Origin: JAFARZ01 sp035651595
GTDB lineage: Bacteria; Actinomycetota; Actinomycetes; Streptosporangiales; Streptosporangiaceae
Assembly (NCBI GenBank): GCA_035651595.1
Contig: DASRFJ010000252.1
Span: 1 to 19,691 of the forward strand
Reading direction: 5' to 3'
Length of the DNA: 19,691 bases
The stretch's first letter is position 1. The number at the start of each line of letters is the position of its first letter. The notes under the pieces are model-generated. The model had not been told where the DNA came from. It searched no databases and was given only the letters and a program-made list of their open reading frames with translations. The position numbers were made by a program, and so were the translations under genes. This document shows positions 6,091 to 13,089 of this stretch, in pieces.

Positions 6091-6621
6091 ATGACCGCTC
6101 CAGGCACCGGCGAAGACGTTCCGGCGCTCGATGCCGCGCAGCTGGACGCCTATTTCGCGCTGATGGAGGCCGTCAGCCTGCTCGAGCACCAGGTCGAGCA
6201 GCAGCTGCGCGCCGAAGGCGGCATCAGCTACGTCCAGTTCCAGCTCCTGGCCCGCCTCCGCGCCGCCCGCGGGCAGCTGACGATGACCGAGCTGGCCGAC
6301 GGCGTCGTCTACAGCCGCAGCGGCCTGACCTACCAGGCCGGCCTGCTGGCGGAGGCCGGCTTGATCACCCGCGCCCCCAGCCCCGACGACGACCGCGCCA
6401 CCCTGGTCACGATCACCGCCAGCGGGCTCGCGCTGCTCGGCCGGGTCATGCCCGGCCACATCGAGGTCACCCGCCGTCTGCTGTTCGATCCCCTGTCCGG
6501 CGAAGACGTGCATCACCTCGGCGACATCATGGGCCGGGTCCGCGACCACATGCGCGCTCAGCCACCGCGTTCGGCCGCCCCCCGCAAACGCCGTCCGGCG
6601 CCTGCCCCGGCCCGCGACTAG
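6091..6621 (+). CDS. MarR-family transcriptional regulator
   Basis: This 176-aa winged-helix regulator shows the family layout: an N-terminal dimerisation helix; a region with YVQFQLLARLRAARGQLTMT; the recognition helix in LADGVVYSRSGLTYQAGLL; and the wing APSPDDDRATLVTITASG. MarR proteins usually bind 16-20 bp palindromes as dimers and are released by small phenolic or hydrophobic ligands. Three 18-bp palindromes lie immediately upstream, in the gap shared with the esterase gene, so it probably represses both. Control of the two operons at 2628-2902 is possible, but that region lacks the palindrome. The basic, Pro-rich C-terminal tail (about 155-176) is dispensable in appearance. ATG at 6091 may be read leaderless from TAGGAT, or from the weak AGGA at 6080-6083. 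Confidence 0.93.
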   Translation: MTAPGTGEDVPALDAAQLDAYFALMEAVSLLEHQVEQQLRAEGGISYVQFQLLARLRAARGQLTMTELADGVVYSRSGLTYQAGLLAEAGLITRAPSPDDDRATLVTITASGLALLGRVMPGHIEVTRRLLFDPLSGEDVHHLGDIMGRVRDHMRAQPPRSAAPRKRRPAPAPARD

Positions 6622-6683
6622 CGCGTCGCCGCAACGCTAGGAGCCCACCGCCGCGCCGGTTTCGTGGCAGGAAAGGCGCCAGG

Positions 6684-6812
6684 GGGCTTCGATGGGCGGG
6701 GACGGGCCACGGTAACGTGGTGTTTTTCCCCTTCGTGGTAACGCGGCCCTCGCGTACGGGGGTCGATCCTCCACGAAAGGGAAATCGTCCACGTTGCTGA
6801 CGGACCTGCCGG
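6684..6812 (+). repeat. Dispersed structured repeat, copy 2 (129 bp)
   Basis: This is the second copy of the repeat at 202-329, in the same orientation. The main stem pairs 6728-6738 with 6771-6781 with one mismatch (6731/6778). Position 6728/6781 is C-G where copy 1 has G-T (245/298), a paired change that hints at conserved RNA or DNA structure. A small hairpin CCACG-GTAA-CGTGG (6707-6720) precedes a T run (6723-6727), resembling a terminator. Together with the IS-end-like motif at 6852 and the promoter at 6936, it accounts for most of the 327-bp gap between the MarR gene and the next gene. Confidence 0.85.
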
Positions 6813-6851
6813 CGTCGGCAACGGCCACGCATACCCAATTAGCCAGCATGT

Positions 6852-6868
6852 GGTAACTGTCCGCAATA
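6852..6868 (+). repeat. 17-bp motif shared with the hairpin at 17125-17171
   Basis: GGTAACTGTCCGCAATA matches 16 of 17 bases of GGTAAGTGTCCGCAATA in the right arm of the hairpin at 17125-17171 and its following base. It may be a solo terminal repeat left by an insertion sequence. No transposase fragment is seen beside it. Confidence 0.5.
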
Positions 6869-6935
6869 GCTCGATCTCTCTTTCGGAGCGTCCGTTACGA
6901 ACATTCCCATGGATGCGGATTGTCTGTTGTCTATG

Positions 6936-6948
6936 TACAGTAGACGCT
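6936..6948 (+). promoter_or_regulatory. Leaderless promoter box of the zinc-finger gene
   Basis: TACAGT (6936-6941) fits the actinobacterial -10 pattern TANNNT and is followed by exactly 7 nt before ATG at 6949. No ribosome-binding site is present, so transcription probably begins at the start codon. It overlaps a GTCTA/TAGAC dyad (6929-6945). No convincing -35 box was found. Confidence 0.55.
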
Positions 6949-7536
6949 ATGGCGATAGATGGTGAGCTTCTCGACCAGGCCCGCGCCGCCGAGGCGCGGC
7001 TCATCGACGCGGAGCGCGACGTCGAGGTCGCCCGCGCCGAGTTCGGCCGGACGGTGCGCCGGCTCCAGATCGCCGGCGGCTCGCTCCGCGAGATCGCCGA
7101 GGCGCTGGGCCTCAGCCACCAGCGGGTGCATCAGATCGTCGAAGGAGCCGGCGGGGCCAGGAGCTGGCGCAGGAAGGTCCGCGCGCCGCACGGGCGCGGC
7201 CAGCACGGGGACAACGTGATCGTCTGCTCGTTCTGCGGTCACGGGCGCGATGACGCCGATCACCGGGTGATCGCGGGTCCGCACGTCTTCATCTGCGCGC
7301 AGTGCGTCGCCAGGGCGGCGGAAGCGATCGCCACCGGGAACCCGGTGCCGGTTACCGCCGGCCAGGCCATCGGCGCGCTACCGGATGGAACGGTCGCGAG
7401 CAAGTGCGGCTTCTGCGGGAAGCGCCGCCATCAGGTTGACGCGCTGGCCGGCACGGCGGGCAATGCGCCGCACGTCATCTGCTCCGAATGCCTGGCGCTG
7501 TGCGAGGAGATCTTCGCCGAGGAACTGGCCGACTAG
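6949..7536 (+). CDS. HTH protein with two ClpX-type C4 zinc fingers
   Basis: This 195-aa protein has an N-terminal coiled-coil-like helix (about 5-40); a helix-turn-helix, LREIAEALGLSHQRVHQIVE (46-65), resembling sigma-factor region 4; and two C4 zinc fingers of the kind found at the N-terminus of ClpX (Cys93, 96, 116, 119 and Cys153, 156, 178, 181). There is no AAA+ ATPase domain, so it is not ClpX. A DNA-binding or adaptor role is plausible but unproven. ATG at 6949 is chosen because the family-like sequence begins there and TACAGT lies 7 nt upstream. An extension to 6850 would cross the promoter. The stop shares CTAG (7533-7536) with that of the convergent TetR gene. Confidence 0.82.
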   Translation: MAIDGELLDQARAAEARLIDAERDVEVARAEFGRTVRRLQIAGGSLREIAEALGLSHQRVHQIVEGAGGARSWRRKVRAPHGRGQHGDNVIVCSFCGHGRDDADHRVIAGPHVFICAQCVARAAEAIATGNPVPVTAGQAIGALPDGTVASKCGFCGKRRHQVDALAGTAGNAPHVICSECLALCEEIFAEELAD

Positions 7537-8216
7537 CCGCCGGCCGGCTCACCGCTTGCCGAGGTCAGGCTCTCGGTGATGAAGGAGCGGGTGAGCAACT
7601 CCAGGTGATGCCGGGTGGCGTCGGAGACGTCGCGCAGCGGCCCGGGGCCGGTCAGCACGGCAAGCCCGTGCACCGTCGCCCAGATGGGGTACTCGATGCC
7701 GTCCCGACGGTGCCGGCTCAGCACGCCGGCCTCGACCAGTTCGTCGAGCACGGCACGGAGCTGCCCCAATGGCGTGCGATCCGGCCCGGTTCCGTCCTCA
7801 GGGGCGCCGTAGGCATGGTGCTGCGGCAGGGCGAACGCGGTCGCGAACAACCCTGGTTCGGCATGGGCGAACTCCAGGTACGCGGCGCCGATCGCGCCCA
7901 GCCGCTGGCCGGCCGCGGCAGGATCGCCGTGCTCGCCCGCCACGCGCGCCACACCCTCGGCCATCCGGCTGGCTAGCTCGTGCATGGCGGCGGTGCAGAC
8001 CGCCGCGAGCAGCTCGTCCCGGTCGGCGAAGTGCCGGTAGGCAGCGTTGGGCACCACGCCCACCATCCGGGTCGCTTCGCGAAGCACCACCGCGTCCGGG
8101 CCGCCGGTCCTGGCCAGCTCGACCCCGGCGGCGACCAGCCCGTCGCGCACGGCGCCGCGCGGCCGCCGCCGCCGCTCCGATGGGCGTGTCCGCGCTGCTG
8201 ATCGGCTGTCCGCCAC
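7533..8216 (-). CDS. TetR-family regulator with WHG-type C-terminal domain
   Basis: This 227-aa repressor has an N-terminal TetR helix-turn-helix (about 23-68), including LREATRMVGVVPNAAYRHFA. Its ligand-binding domain carries IWATVHGLAVL (178-188), typical of the TetR WHG subgroup. GTG at 8216 is chosen because TATTCT on the minus strand (8228-8223) lies 6 nt before it and the protein then starts about 20 residues before the HTH. The longer frame to 8336 would cover both operators and the divergent start. Two identical 15-bp palindromes lie between this gene and the divergent hydrolase gene, so it very probably represses itself and that operon. Its stop overlaps that of the zinc-finger gene. 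Confidence 0.92.
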   Translation of the reverse strand: MADSRSAARTRPSERRRRPRGAVRDGLVAAGVELARTGGPDAVVLREATRMVGVVPNAAYRHFADRDELLAAVCTAAMHELASRMAEGVARVAGEHGDPAAAGQRLGAIGAAYLEFAHAEPGLFATAFALPQHHAYGAPEDGTGPDRTPLGQLRAVLDELVEAGVLSRHRRDGIEYPIWATVHGLAVLTGPGPLRDVSDATRHHLELLTRSFITESLTSASGEPAGG

Positions 8217-8222
8217 GGCGAC

Positions 8223-8250
8223 AGAATAACAAAGTGGACAGCGTCCACAA
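8223..8250 (-). promoter_or_regulatory. Inferred leaderless promoter of the TetR gene
   Basis: On the minus strand TTGTGG (8250-8245) and TATTCT (8228-8223) are 16 bp apart, and the GTG start follows 6 nt after the -10 box. Operator A lies in the spacer and -35 region, as expected for autorepression. Confidence 0.58.
8234..8248. promoter_or_regulatory. TetR operator A
   Basis: GTGGACAGCGTCCAC is a perfect dyad with 6-bp arms and a 3-bp centre. It is repeated identically at 8262-8276, centre to centre 28 bp. Confidence 0.85.
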
Positions 8251-8264
8251 ACATCGCTATTGTG
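8235..8264 (+). promoter_or_regulatory. Inferred promoter of the hydrolase/carbonic anhydrase operon
   Basis: TGGACA (8235-8240) and TATTGT (8259-8264) are separated by 18 bp. The -35 box falls in operator A and the -10 box touches operator B, so one repressor could close both divergent promoters. Box assignment is by eye. Confidence 0.45.
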
Positions 8265-8276
8265 GACAGCGTCCAC
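8262..8276. promoter_or_regulatory. TetR operator B
   Basis: This is a second identical copy of GTGGACAGCGTCCAC, ending 21 bp before the chosen ATG of the divergent hydrolase gene at 8298. Confidence 0.85.
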
Positions 8277-8297
8277 TAAATGACGGTGAGGCTTCCG

Positions 8298-9308
8298 ATG
8301 AACACGAACAAGATGGACATGAGCAAGGCGCGGCACGACCGGACGCTGGTGACGGCGGAGGAGTGGTTCGGCGGCGGCCGGCGGATCCCGTACGACCCGG
8401 CGGCATCACGTGTGCTGACCGAAGAGGCGCCCGGAGCGCTGCGGGTTTTCGAGCGTGTGGCCGCGGCGGAAAACGACCCGGACGCCGTGTGGCTCACGAT
8501 GCTGCCCGGATTCCCTGACGGCTCTTACGGCTGGGCGCAGGTGGACCGGCTGCTCGGTGACGACCTCGGCCCGCGGCTGTACGTGGAGCCGGTGGGGCAG
8601 GGCGACTCCGACAAGCCGCGCGGCTACCCGTACTCCACGATCGAGCGTGCTGATCTGGTCGAGGCGCTGTGGCGGCTCCACGGCGTGCGCCGCACCGTCG
8701 TCGTCACCTTCGACTACACGTCACTGGCCCTGCTCGAGCTGCTCCGCCGCCGGGCCGAACGGACCACGGCCGGCGAGACCGAGATCATCGCCGTGTTCAT
8801 GATGAACGGCGGCCTGTTCGCCGACGCGCACACCCACCCGTGGCAGAGCACACCGCTGCTGCGCAGCCCGGTGGGAGCACTGGGGACACGGGGCTGGCAG
8901 CGCTCACCGCGCGCGTTCGGCACGGCCTGGCAGCGGGCCCGCGTCTACTCGCGCGGCTACCGTCCTGACCCGGCCGAACTCGCCGAGGTGTGGGCGGCGA
9001 TCACCCGGCGGGACGGCGCCGCGTTCGCGCACAACGGGGCGGGATTCGTCAAGGAGCACCGCCGCAACGCCCAGCGGTGGGATCTGGCCGCGATCGCCCG
9101 CGAACTCGACGACAGGGTCGCGTTCTACATCGGCGGCAGTGACGAGGATGCCTATGAACACCGGCAGATCGCGGCCGTCCGCGAGCGCGTACCGCGCGCC
9201 GAAGTCCTGACGTTCCCCGGCGGCCATCTGACCACCAGCGAGCACCCGGACCTTCTTGCCACCGCGATCCGCGACATCGCGGACCGCCACAACGTCGGCA
9301 CCCGTTGA
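8298..9308 (+). CDS. Alpha/beta-hydrolase-fold protein with altered nucleophile elbow
   Basis: This 336-aa protein resembles the epoxide hydrolase/haloalkane dehalogenase branch of the alpha/beta hydrolases. LTMLPGFPDGSYGW (66-79) takes the place of the HGxP oxyanion region, VEPVGQGDSDKP (97-106, with Asp105) matches the GxGxSDKP loop, and the C-terminal GGHL supplies a possible catalytic His. The elbow, normally GHDWG or GxSxG, reads TFDYT (Asp139), so an Asp nucleophile is kept but both flanking glycines are lost. ATG at 8298 is chosen because GGTGAGG precedes it; an ATG at 8280 lacks a ribosome-binding site and abuts operator B. The carbonic anhydrase gene follows 23 bp later. The substrate is unknown, and it could be catalytically impaired. 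Confidence 0.8.
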   Translation: MNTNKMDMSKARHDRTLVTAEEWFGGGRRIPYDPAASRVLTEEAPGALRVFERVAAAENDPDAVWLTMLPGFPDGSYGWAQVDRLLGDDLGPRLYVEPVGQGDSDKPRGYPYSTIERADLVEALWRLHGVRRTVVVTFDYTSLALLELLRRRAERTTAGETEIIAVFMMNGGLFADAHTHPWQSTPLLRSPVGALGTRGWQRSPRAFGTAWQRARVYSRGYRPDPAELAEVWAAITRRDGAAFAHNGAGFVKEHRRNAQRWDLAAIARELDDRVAFYIGGSDEDAYEHRQIAAVRERVPRAEVLTFPGGHLTTSEHPDLLATAIRDIADRHNVGTR

Positions 9309-9331
9309 ACCACCGTGAAAGGAACGACACC

Positions 9332-9895
9332 ATGACCAGGATCAGCCCGCTGCTCGAGCGCAACGAGACGTTCGCCCGCGACTACACCCCTCCGCCGCTC
9401 GGGCTGCCCACCGCCAATCTAATCGTCGTCAGCTGCCTCGATCACCGGGTCGACCCCGCGATCGTGCTCGGACTCCAGCTTGGCGAGGCTCCCGTCATCC
9501 GTAACGCGGGGGGACGCGTCACCCAGGCCGTCATCGACGACGTCGCCTTCCTCGCCTTCCTCGCCGAGCAGCTGTCCGGCGGCGGTCTGGAGACGCTCTT
9601 CGAGGTCGCGGTCATCCATCACACGCAGTGCGGAACCGGCTTCCTCGCCGACCCCGGCTTCCGGCGCAAGGCCGCCGAGGCGACCGGCCTCGCCGAGCCC
9701 GCGCTGGAAGCCTCGGCGGTCACCGATCCGGACACCACCGTCAAGGCCGACGTGGAACGCCTGCTGACCTCCCCGCTGCTGTCACCGAAGGTGAGCGTCT
9801 CCGGTCATGTATACGACATCGCCACCGGGCGCGTCACCACCACCGTCGACGCCCGGTACCCGCGGGGCGAGTTTCCCCGGGTCCCATCGCATTGA
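9332..9895 (+). CDS. Beta-carbonic anhydrase
   Basis: This 187-aa zinc enzyme interconverts CO2 and bicarbonate. The zinc ligands are Cys35, His97 and Cys100, seen in SCLDHR and HHTQCG. The Asp37-Arg39 dyad of beta-type enzymes is present, as is the conserved RNAGG segment (57-61). The length fits the short bacterial type. ATG at 9332 follows GAAAGGA by about 9 nt. A TTG at 9305 that overlaps the preceding stop would add nine residues without family similarity. It probably forms a two-gene operon with the hydrolase gene under the TetR regulator, an unexpected pairing. The LuxR gene starts 28 bp after its stop and may be co-transcribed. Confidence 0.93.
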   Translation: MTRISPLLERNETFARDYTPPPLGLPTANLIVVSCLDHRVDPAIVLGLQLGEAPVIRNAGGRVTQAVIDDVAFLAFLAEQLSGGGLETLFEVAVIHHTQCGTGFLADPGFRRKAAEATGLAEPALEASAVTDPDTTVKADVERLLTSPLLSPKVSVSGHVYDIATGRVTTTVDARYPRGEFPRVPSH

Positions 9896-9923
9896 ATGAC
9901 CGGATGGGCCGCAGACTTACGGT

Positions 9924-12900
9924 ATGACCATCACCATCGTGAGCCCGGTGTTCATCGGCCGTCGGGAGGAGATCGCCTCGCTGACCGCGCTGGTGCACCG
10001 GGCTCAGACGCGCGAGCCCGCGTTCGTGCTGGTCGGCGGTGAGGCCGGGGTCGGCAAGAGCCGTCTGGTGAGCGAACTTGCGGCGCGGGCCGCGGGCGAC
10101 GCCGGCTTCCTGGTGCTGACCGGTCAGTGCATTGAACTCGGCGCCGAAGGCCTGCCGCTCGCCCCGCTGGTGGACGCGCTCCGCACGCTCACCCGCAGCC
10201 TGCGCCCGGAGACGCTGGCCGAGGTACTGGGGCCTGCCGCACCCGGCCTGGCCCGGCTGCTGCCCGAACTCTCGCCGCGTGCGACGACGGCGAACCAGCA
10301 AGAAGACCTGCAGAAGGCTCAGCTGCTCGAGATGGTCCTCGGACTGCTGCACCGGCTCAGTGAAGTCCAGCCGGTGTTGTTGCTGATCGAAGACCTGCAC
10401 TGGGCCGACCAGTCCACGCTGGACCTGATCGCGTTTCTGACCAGGTCCCTGCGCCAGGCGCGGGTGCTGCTGCTCCTCACCTACCGCTCCGACGAACTGC
10501 ACCGGCGGCACCCGCTGCGGCCGCTGCTCACCGGGTGGGAGCGGGTGCGCTCCATCGACCGGATCGTGCTGCCCAGGTTCGACCGCGGCGAAGTCACCGC
10601 CCAGCTCGCCGCGATCCTCGGCACGGAGCCCGCGCCCGGCGTTGTCGACATCGTCTTCGACCGGTCCGGCGGGAACGCCTACCTGGTTGAGGAACTCGCC
10701 GGTGCGGTACGCGGCGACGGCGACACCGCCGACCTGCCGCCATCCCTGAAGGATGTCCTGCTCAGCCGCGTGGACACGCTCAGCTCGGGTGCGCAGCGGC
10801 TGCTGCGGGTCGCGTCGGTGGCGGGCCGGACCGTACCGGACCGCCTGCTGGCCGAGGTATCCGGTCTCGGCGAGGCCAGCCTTTTCGAGGGCCTGCGGGA
10901 GGCGGTGGACAACCACCTGCTGCTGGTCGATCCGGCCGGCCAGGGCTACGCGTTCCGGCACGCCCTGACCAGGGATGCCGTCTACGAGGACATGCTGCCC
11001 GGCGAGCGGGTCCGGCTGCACGCCGCCTACGGCGCCGCCCTGGCCGGCGATCCGCGGCTGGCGGGTGACGAGGCGGCGCTGTGGGCCGCGCTGGCGCATC
11101 ACTGGTACGCCGCGCTCGACCTTCCCCGCGCGCTCACCGCGGCCGTCAACGCCGCCCAGCACGCCACGAACGCGTACGCCCCGGCGGAGGCGCTGCGTTA
11201 TCTGGAGCGGGCGCAGGAGATCTGGCCGCAGGTGGCGGACGCGACGGAGCGCACGGGCATCGACCAGGTCGAGGTGGGCCGGCTCGCCGCGGAGGCGGCC
11301 TACCGGTCCGGCGCGCTGGACCGCTCACAGTCCCTGCTGGCCGACGCGCTGGCTCAGCTGCCGGAGGAGACCGATCCGGCGCGCAGGGCGCTCCTCCTCG
11401 AGCGGTACGCCCTGGCCCAGCGGGACTCCGGCCAGCAAGCGGCGGCCGTGCAGACGCTGCGCGAGGCGCTGGCGTTGCTGCCCGCCGGCCAGATCGAGCG
11501 GATGCACGCCGTCGTGCTGGCCGCGCTGGCGGCAGCGCTGATGCGCGCCAACAACATGTCGGACGCCGCGGAGACTGCCCGGCGGGCAATGGCGGCCGCT
11601 CAGGCGGTCGGCGCCAAGGACATCGAGGCGGACGCCGCCATATCGCTCGGGTCGGCGAGTTGCTACCTGGGCGCGTCGGAGGCCGGTCTCCAGCCGCTGC
11701 GGGCCGGCTTGCGGCTCGCGCTGGACCTGGACATCGGATTGACCGCACTGCGCGGCTATATCAACTTGTCTGACGTCCAGGAGTTGCTGGGGCGCCACGC
11801 CGAGGCGGCCCAGACCGCGGGCGACGGTTTCGATCTGGCCAAGCAGATGGGCTTGGCCCGCACGCTGGGTTCGTATCTTGTCGGCAACCAGGCAGAGCCG
11901 CTGCTGCACCTGGGACGGTGGGCGGAGGTCGACCGGATCACAGCCGAGGCCGTGGGCGTGCTGCCGGAGGGCGTGTTCGGCGCCACCCTGCACCAGCTGC
12001 GCGCCGAGCTGGCGGCCATGCGCGGCCGTCACGACGAGGCCGCGCGCGAGTTGCGGGACGCCAGGCGCGCCATGGGCGAGACCACCGACGTCCAGTTCAC
12101 CATGCCCATGCGATACGTCGATGCGCTGCTCGCGCTCGGTCGCGACGATCCGCGCGCTGCCGGGGAAGCGGTCACCGCCGGGCTCGCGGAGGCCAACCCG
12201 GGGGAGGCCAACCCGGAAGAGGCCAGGCCGGGGGAGACCGGGCTGACCGAGGCCGCTCGGTTCGCCTGGCCACTGCTGTGGCTGGGGATGCGGGCCGAGG
12301 CCGACGAGGCGACGCGGTGCCGTGCCCGGCGCGAGGAGGTGCCGGCCGGCGTCGCGCAGCGGTGCGCCGCGCTGGCCGAGGTCGCGACGCGCGTGGCCAC
12401 GCCCGCCGCATCGGCCCGGGGGTACCAGGCACTGATGGCCGCCGAACAACTGCGGGTGGCGGGCACCGAGGACCCGGGAGCGTGGGACGCCGCCGTGGCC
12501 CTGTGGCGGCGGGCAGACGAACCCTATCCACTGGCCTACGCGCTGCTTCGGCTGGCCGAGGCCCACAGCGACCGCGGCGTCATGGAGCCGGCCGCCGAGG
12601 CGGTCCGCCAGGCCCACGCGCTCGCGGAGCGGATCGGCGCCGAACGCCTCGCCGCGGAGGCCGCCGCCTTCGCGCGGCGGACCCGGCTCGGCCTGGACGC
12701 GGACGCGCACCCGCACGATGAGTCGCAGGCCGACGAACTGGCCAGGTTCGGGCTCACCGATCGCGAACGCGAAGTCCTGCTGCTGCTCGCGGCGGGCCGG
12801 TCCAACTCCCAGATCGCGCAGGCCCTGTTCATCAGCGCCAAGACCGCCAGCGTGCACGTGTCCAACATCCTGGCCAAGCTCGGGGTCAGCGGCCGCGTAG

Positions 12901-12941
12901 AGGCCGCGGCCGTGGCGCACCGGCTGGGCATCCGCGCCTAA
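9924..12941 (+). CDS. LAL-type LuxR regulator (ATPase, TPR-like, LuxR HTH)
   Basis: This 1005-aa protein has the architecture of large ATP-binding LuxR regulators. It has an AAA/NB-ARC-like ATPase with Walker A GGEAGVGKS (38-46) and Walker B LLLIEDLHWAD (152-162), a long Ala/Leu-rich helical-repeat region (about 370-900) and a C-terminal LuxR helix-turn-helix (about 943-1005) containing LTDREREVLLLLAAGRSNSQ and TASVHVSNILAKLGV. Such proteins act as ATP-dependent activators, often of catabolic or secondary-metabolite genes. No target is evident here; the upstream operon and the downstream exporter are candidates. Residues 756-770 are encoded by a 15-bp tandem repeat. ATG at 9924 has no clear ribosome-binding site, so translation may depend on the upstream gene. 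Confidence 0.94.
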   Translation: MTITIVSPVFIGRREEIASLTALVHRAQTREPAFVLVGGEAGVGKSRLVSELAARAAGDAGFLVLTGQCIELGAEGLPLAPLVDALRTLTRSLRPETLAEVLGPAAPGLARLLPELSPRATTANQQEDLQKAQLLEMVLGLLHRLSEVQPVLLLIEDLHWADQSTLDLIAFLTRSLRQARVLLLLTYRSDELHRRHPLRPLLTGWERVRSIDRIVLPRFDRGEVTAQLAAILGTEPAPGVVDIVFDRSGGNAYLVEELAGAVRGDGDTADLPPSLKDVLLSRVDTLSSGAQRLLRVASVAGRTVPDRLLAEVSGLGEASLFEGLREAVDNHLLLVDPAGQGYAFRHALTRDAVYEDMLPGERVRLHAAYGAALAGDPRLAGDEAALWAALAHHWYAALDLPRALTAAVNAAQHATNAYAPAEALRYLERAQEIWPQVADATERTGIDQVEVGRLAAEAAYRSGALDRSQSLLADALAQLPEETDPARRALLLERYALAQRDSGQQAAAVQTLREALALLPAGQIERMHAVVLAALAAALMRANNMSDAAETARRAMAAAQAVGAKDIEADAAISLGSASCYLGASEAGLQPLRAGLRLALDLDIGLTALRGYINLSDVQELLGRHAEAAQTAGDGFDLAKQMGLARTLGSYLVGNQAEPLLHLGRWAEVDRITAEAVGVLPEGVFGATLHQLRAELAAMRGRHDEAARELRDARRAMGETTDVQFTMPMRYVDALLALGRDDPRAAGEAVTAGLAEANPGEANPEEARPGETGLTEAARFAWPLLWLGMRAEADEATRCRARREEVPAGVAQRCAALAEVATRVATPAASARGYQALMAAEQLRVAGTEDPGAWDAAVALWRRADEPYPLAYALLRLAEAHSDRGVMEPAAEAVRQAHALAERIGAERLAAEAAAFARRTRLGLDADAHPHDESQADELARFGLTDREREVLLLLAAGRSNSQIAQALFISAKTASVHVSNILAKLGVSGRVEAAAVAHRLGIRA
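12189..12233 (+). repeat. 15-bp in-frame tandem repeat inside the LuxR gene
   Basis: Three units starting GAGGCC (12189-12203, 12204-12218, 12219-12233) and a decayed fourth encode EANPG-EANPE-EARPG-ETGLT. The unit length keeps the frame. It lies in a linker of the helical-repeat region, so copy-number change would be tolerated. Confidence 0.85.
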
Positions 12942-12960
12942 GACCCTAAGGTCCTAAGGC
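12937..12960. repeat. 8-bp tandem repeat overlapping the LuxR stop codon
   Basis: CCTAAGAC, CCTAAGGT and CCTAAGGC follow one another. The TAA stop (12939-12941) lies in the first unit. No hairpin of note forms here. Confidence 0.75.
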
Positions 12961-13089
12961 GCCTGGCGTCGCGCACTAAGTAGGCGCGCCGCCGATCTGA
13001 GGACGTGGCTACGGCAGCCACCCGATGCTCCGGCCTGCCCCTTAGCCCGACCGTGGAAGTACTCCGGAACGGGAAGGGGACCACTGTCG

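Noticed and set aside
6850..6948. Upstream extension of the zinc-finger gene to 6850
   Set aside because: It would cross the IS-end-like motif and the TACAGT box, and its residues look unlike the rest of the protein.
11325..12920. 531-aa leftward ORF, and the similar 442-aa one at 9834-11162
   Set aside because: Both are antisense to the LuxR gene, which has clear ATPase and HTH motifs. Composition is that of shadow frames.
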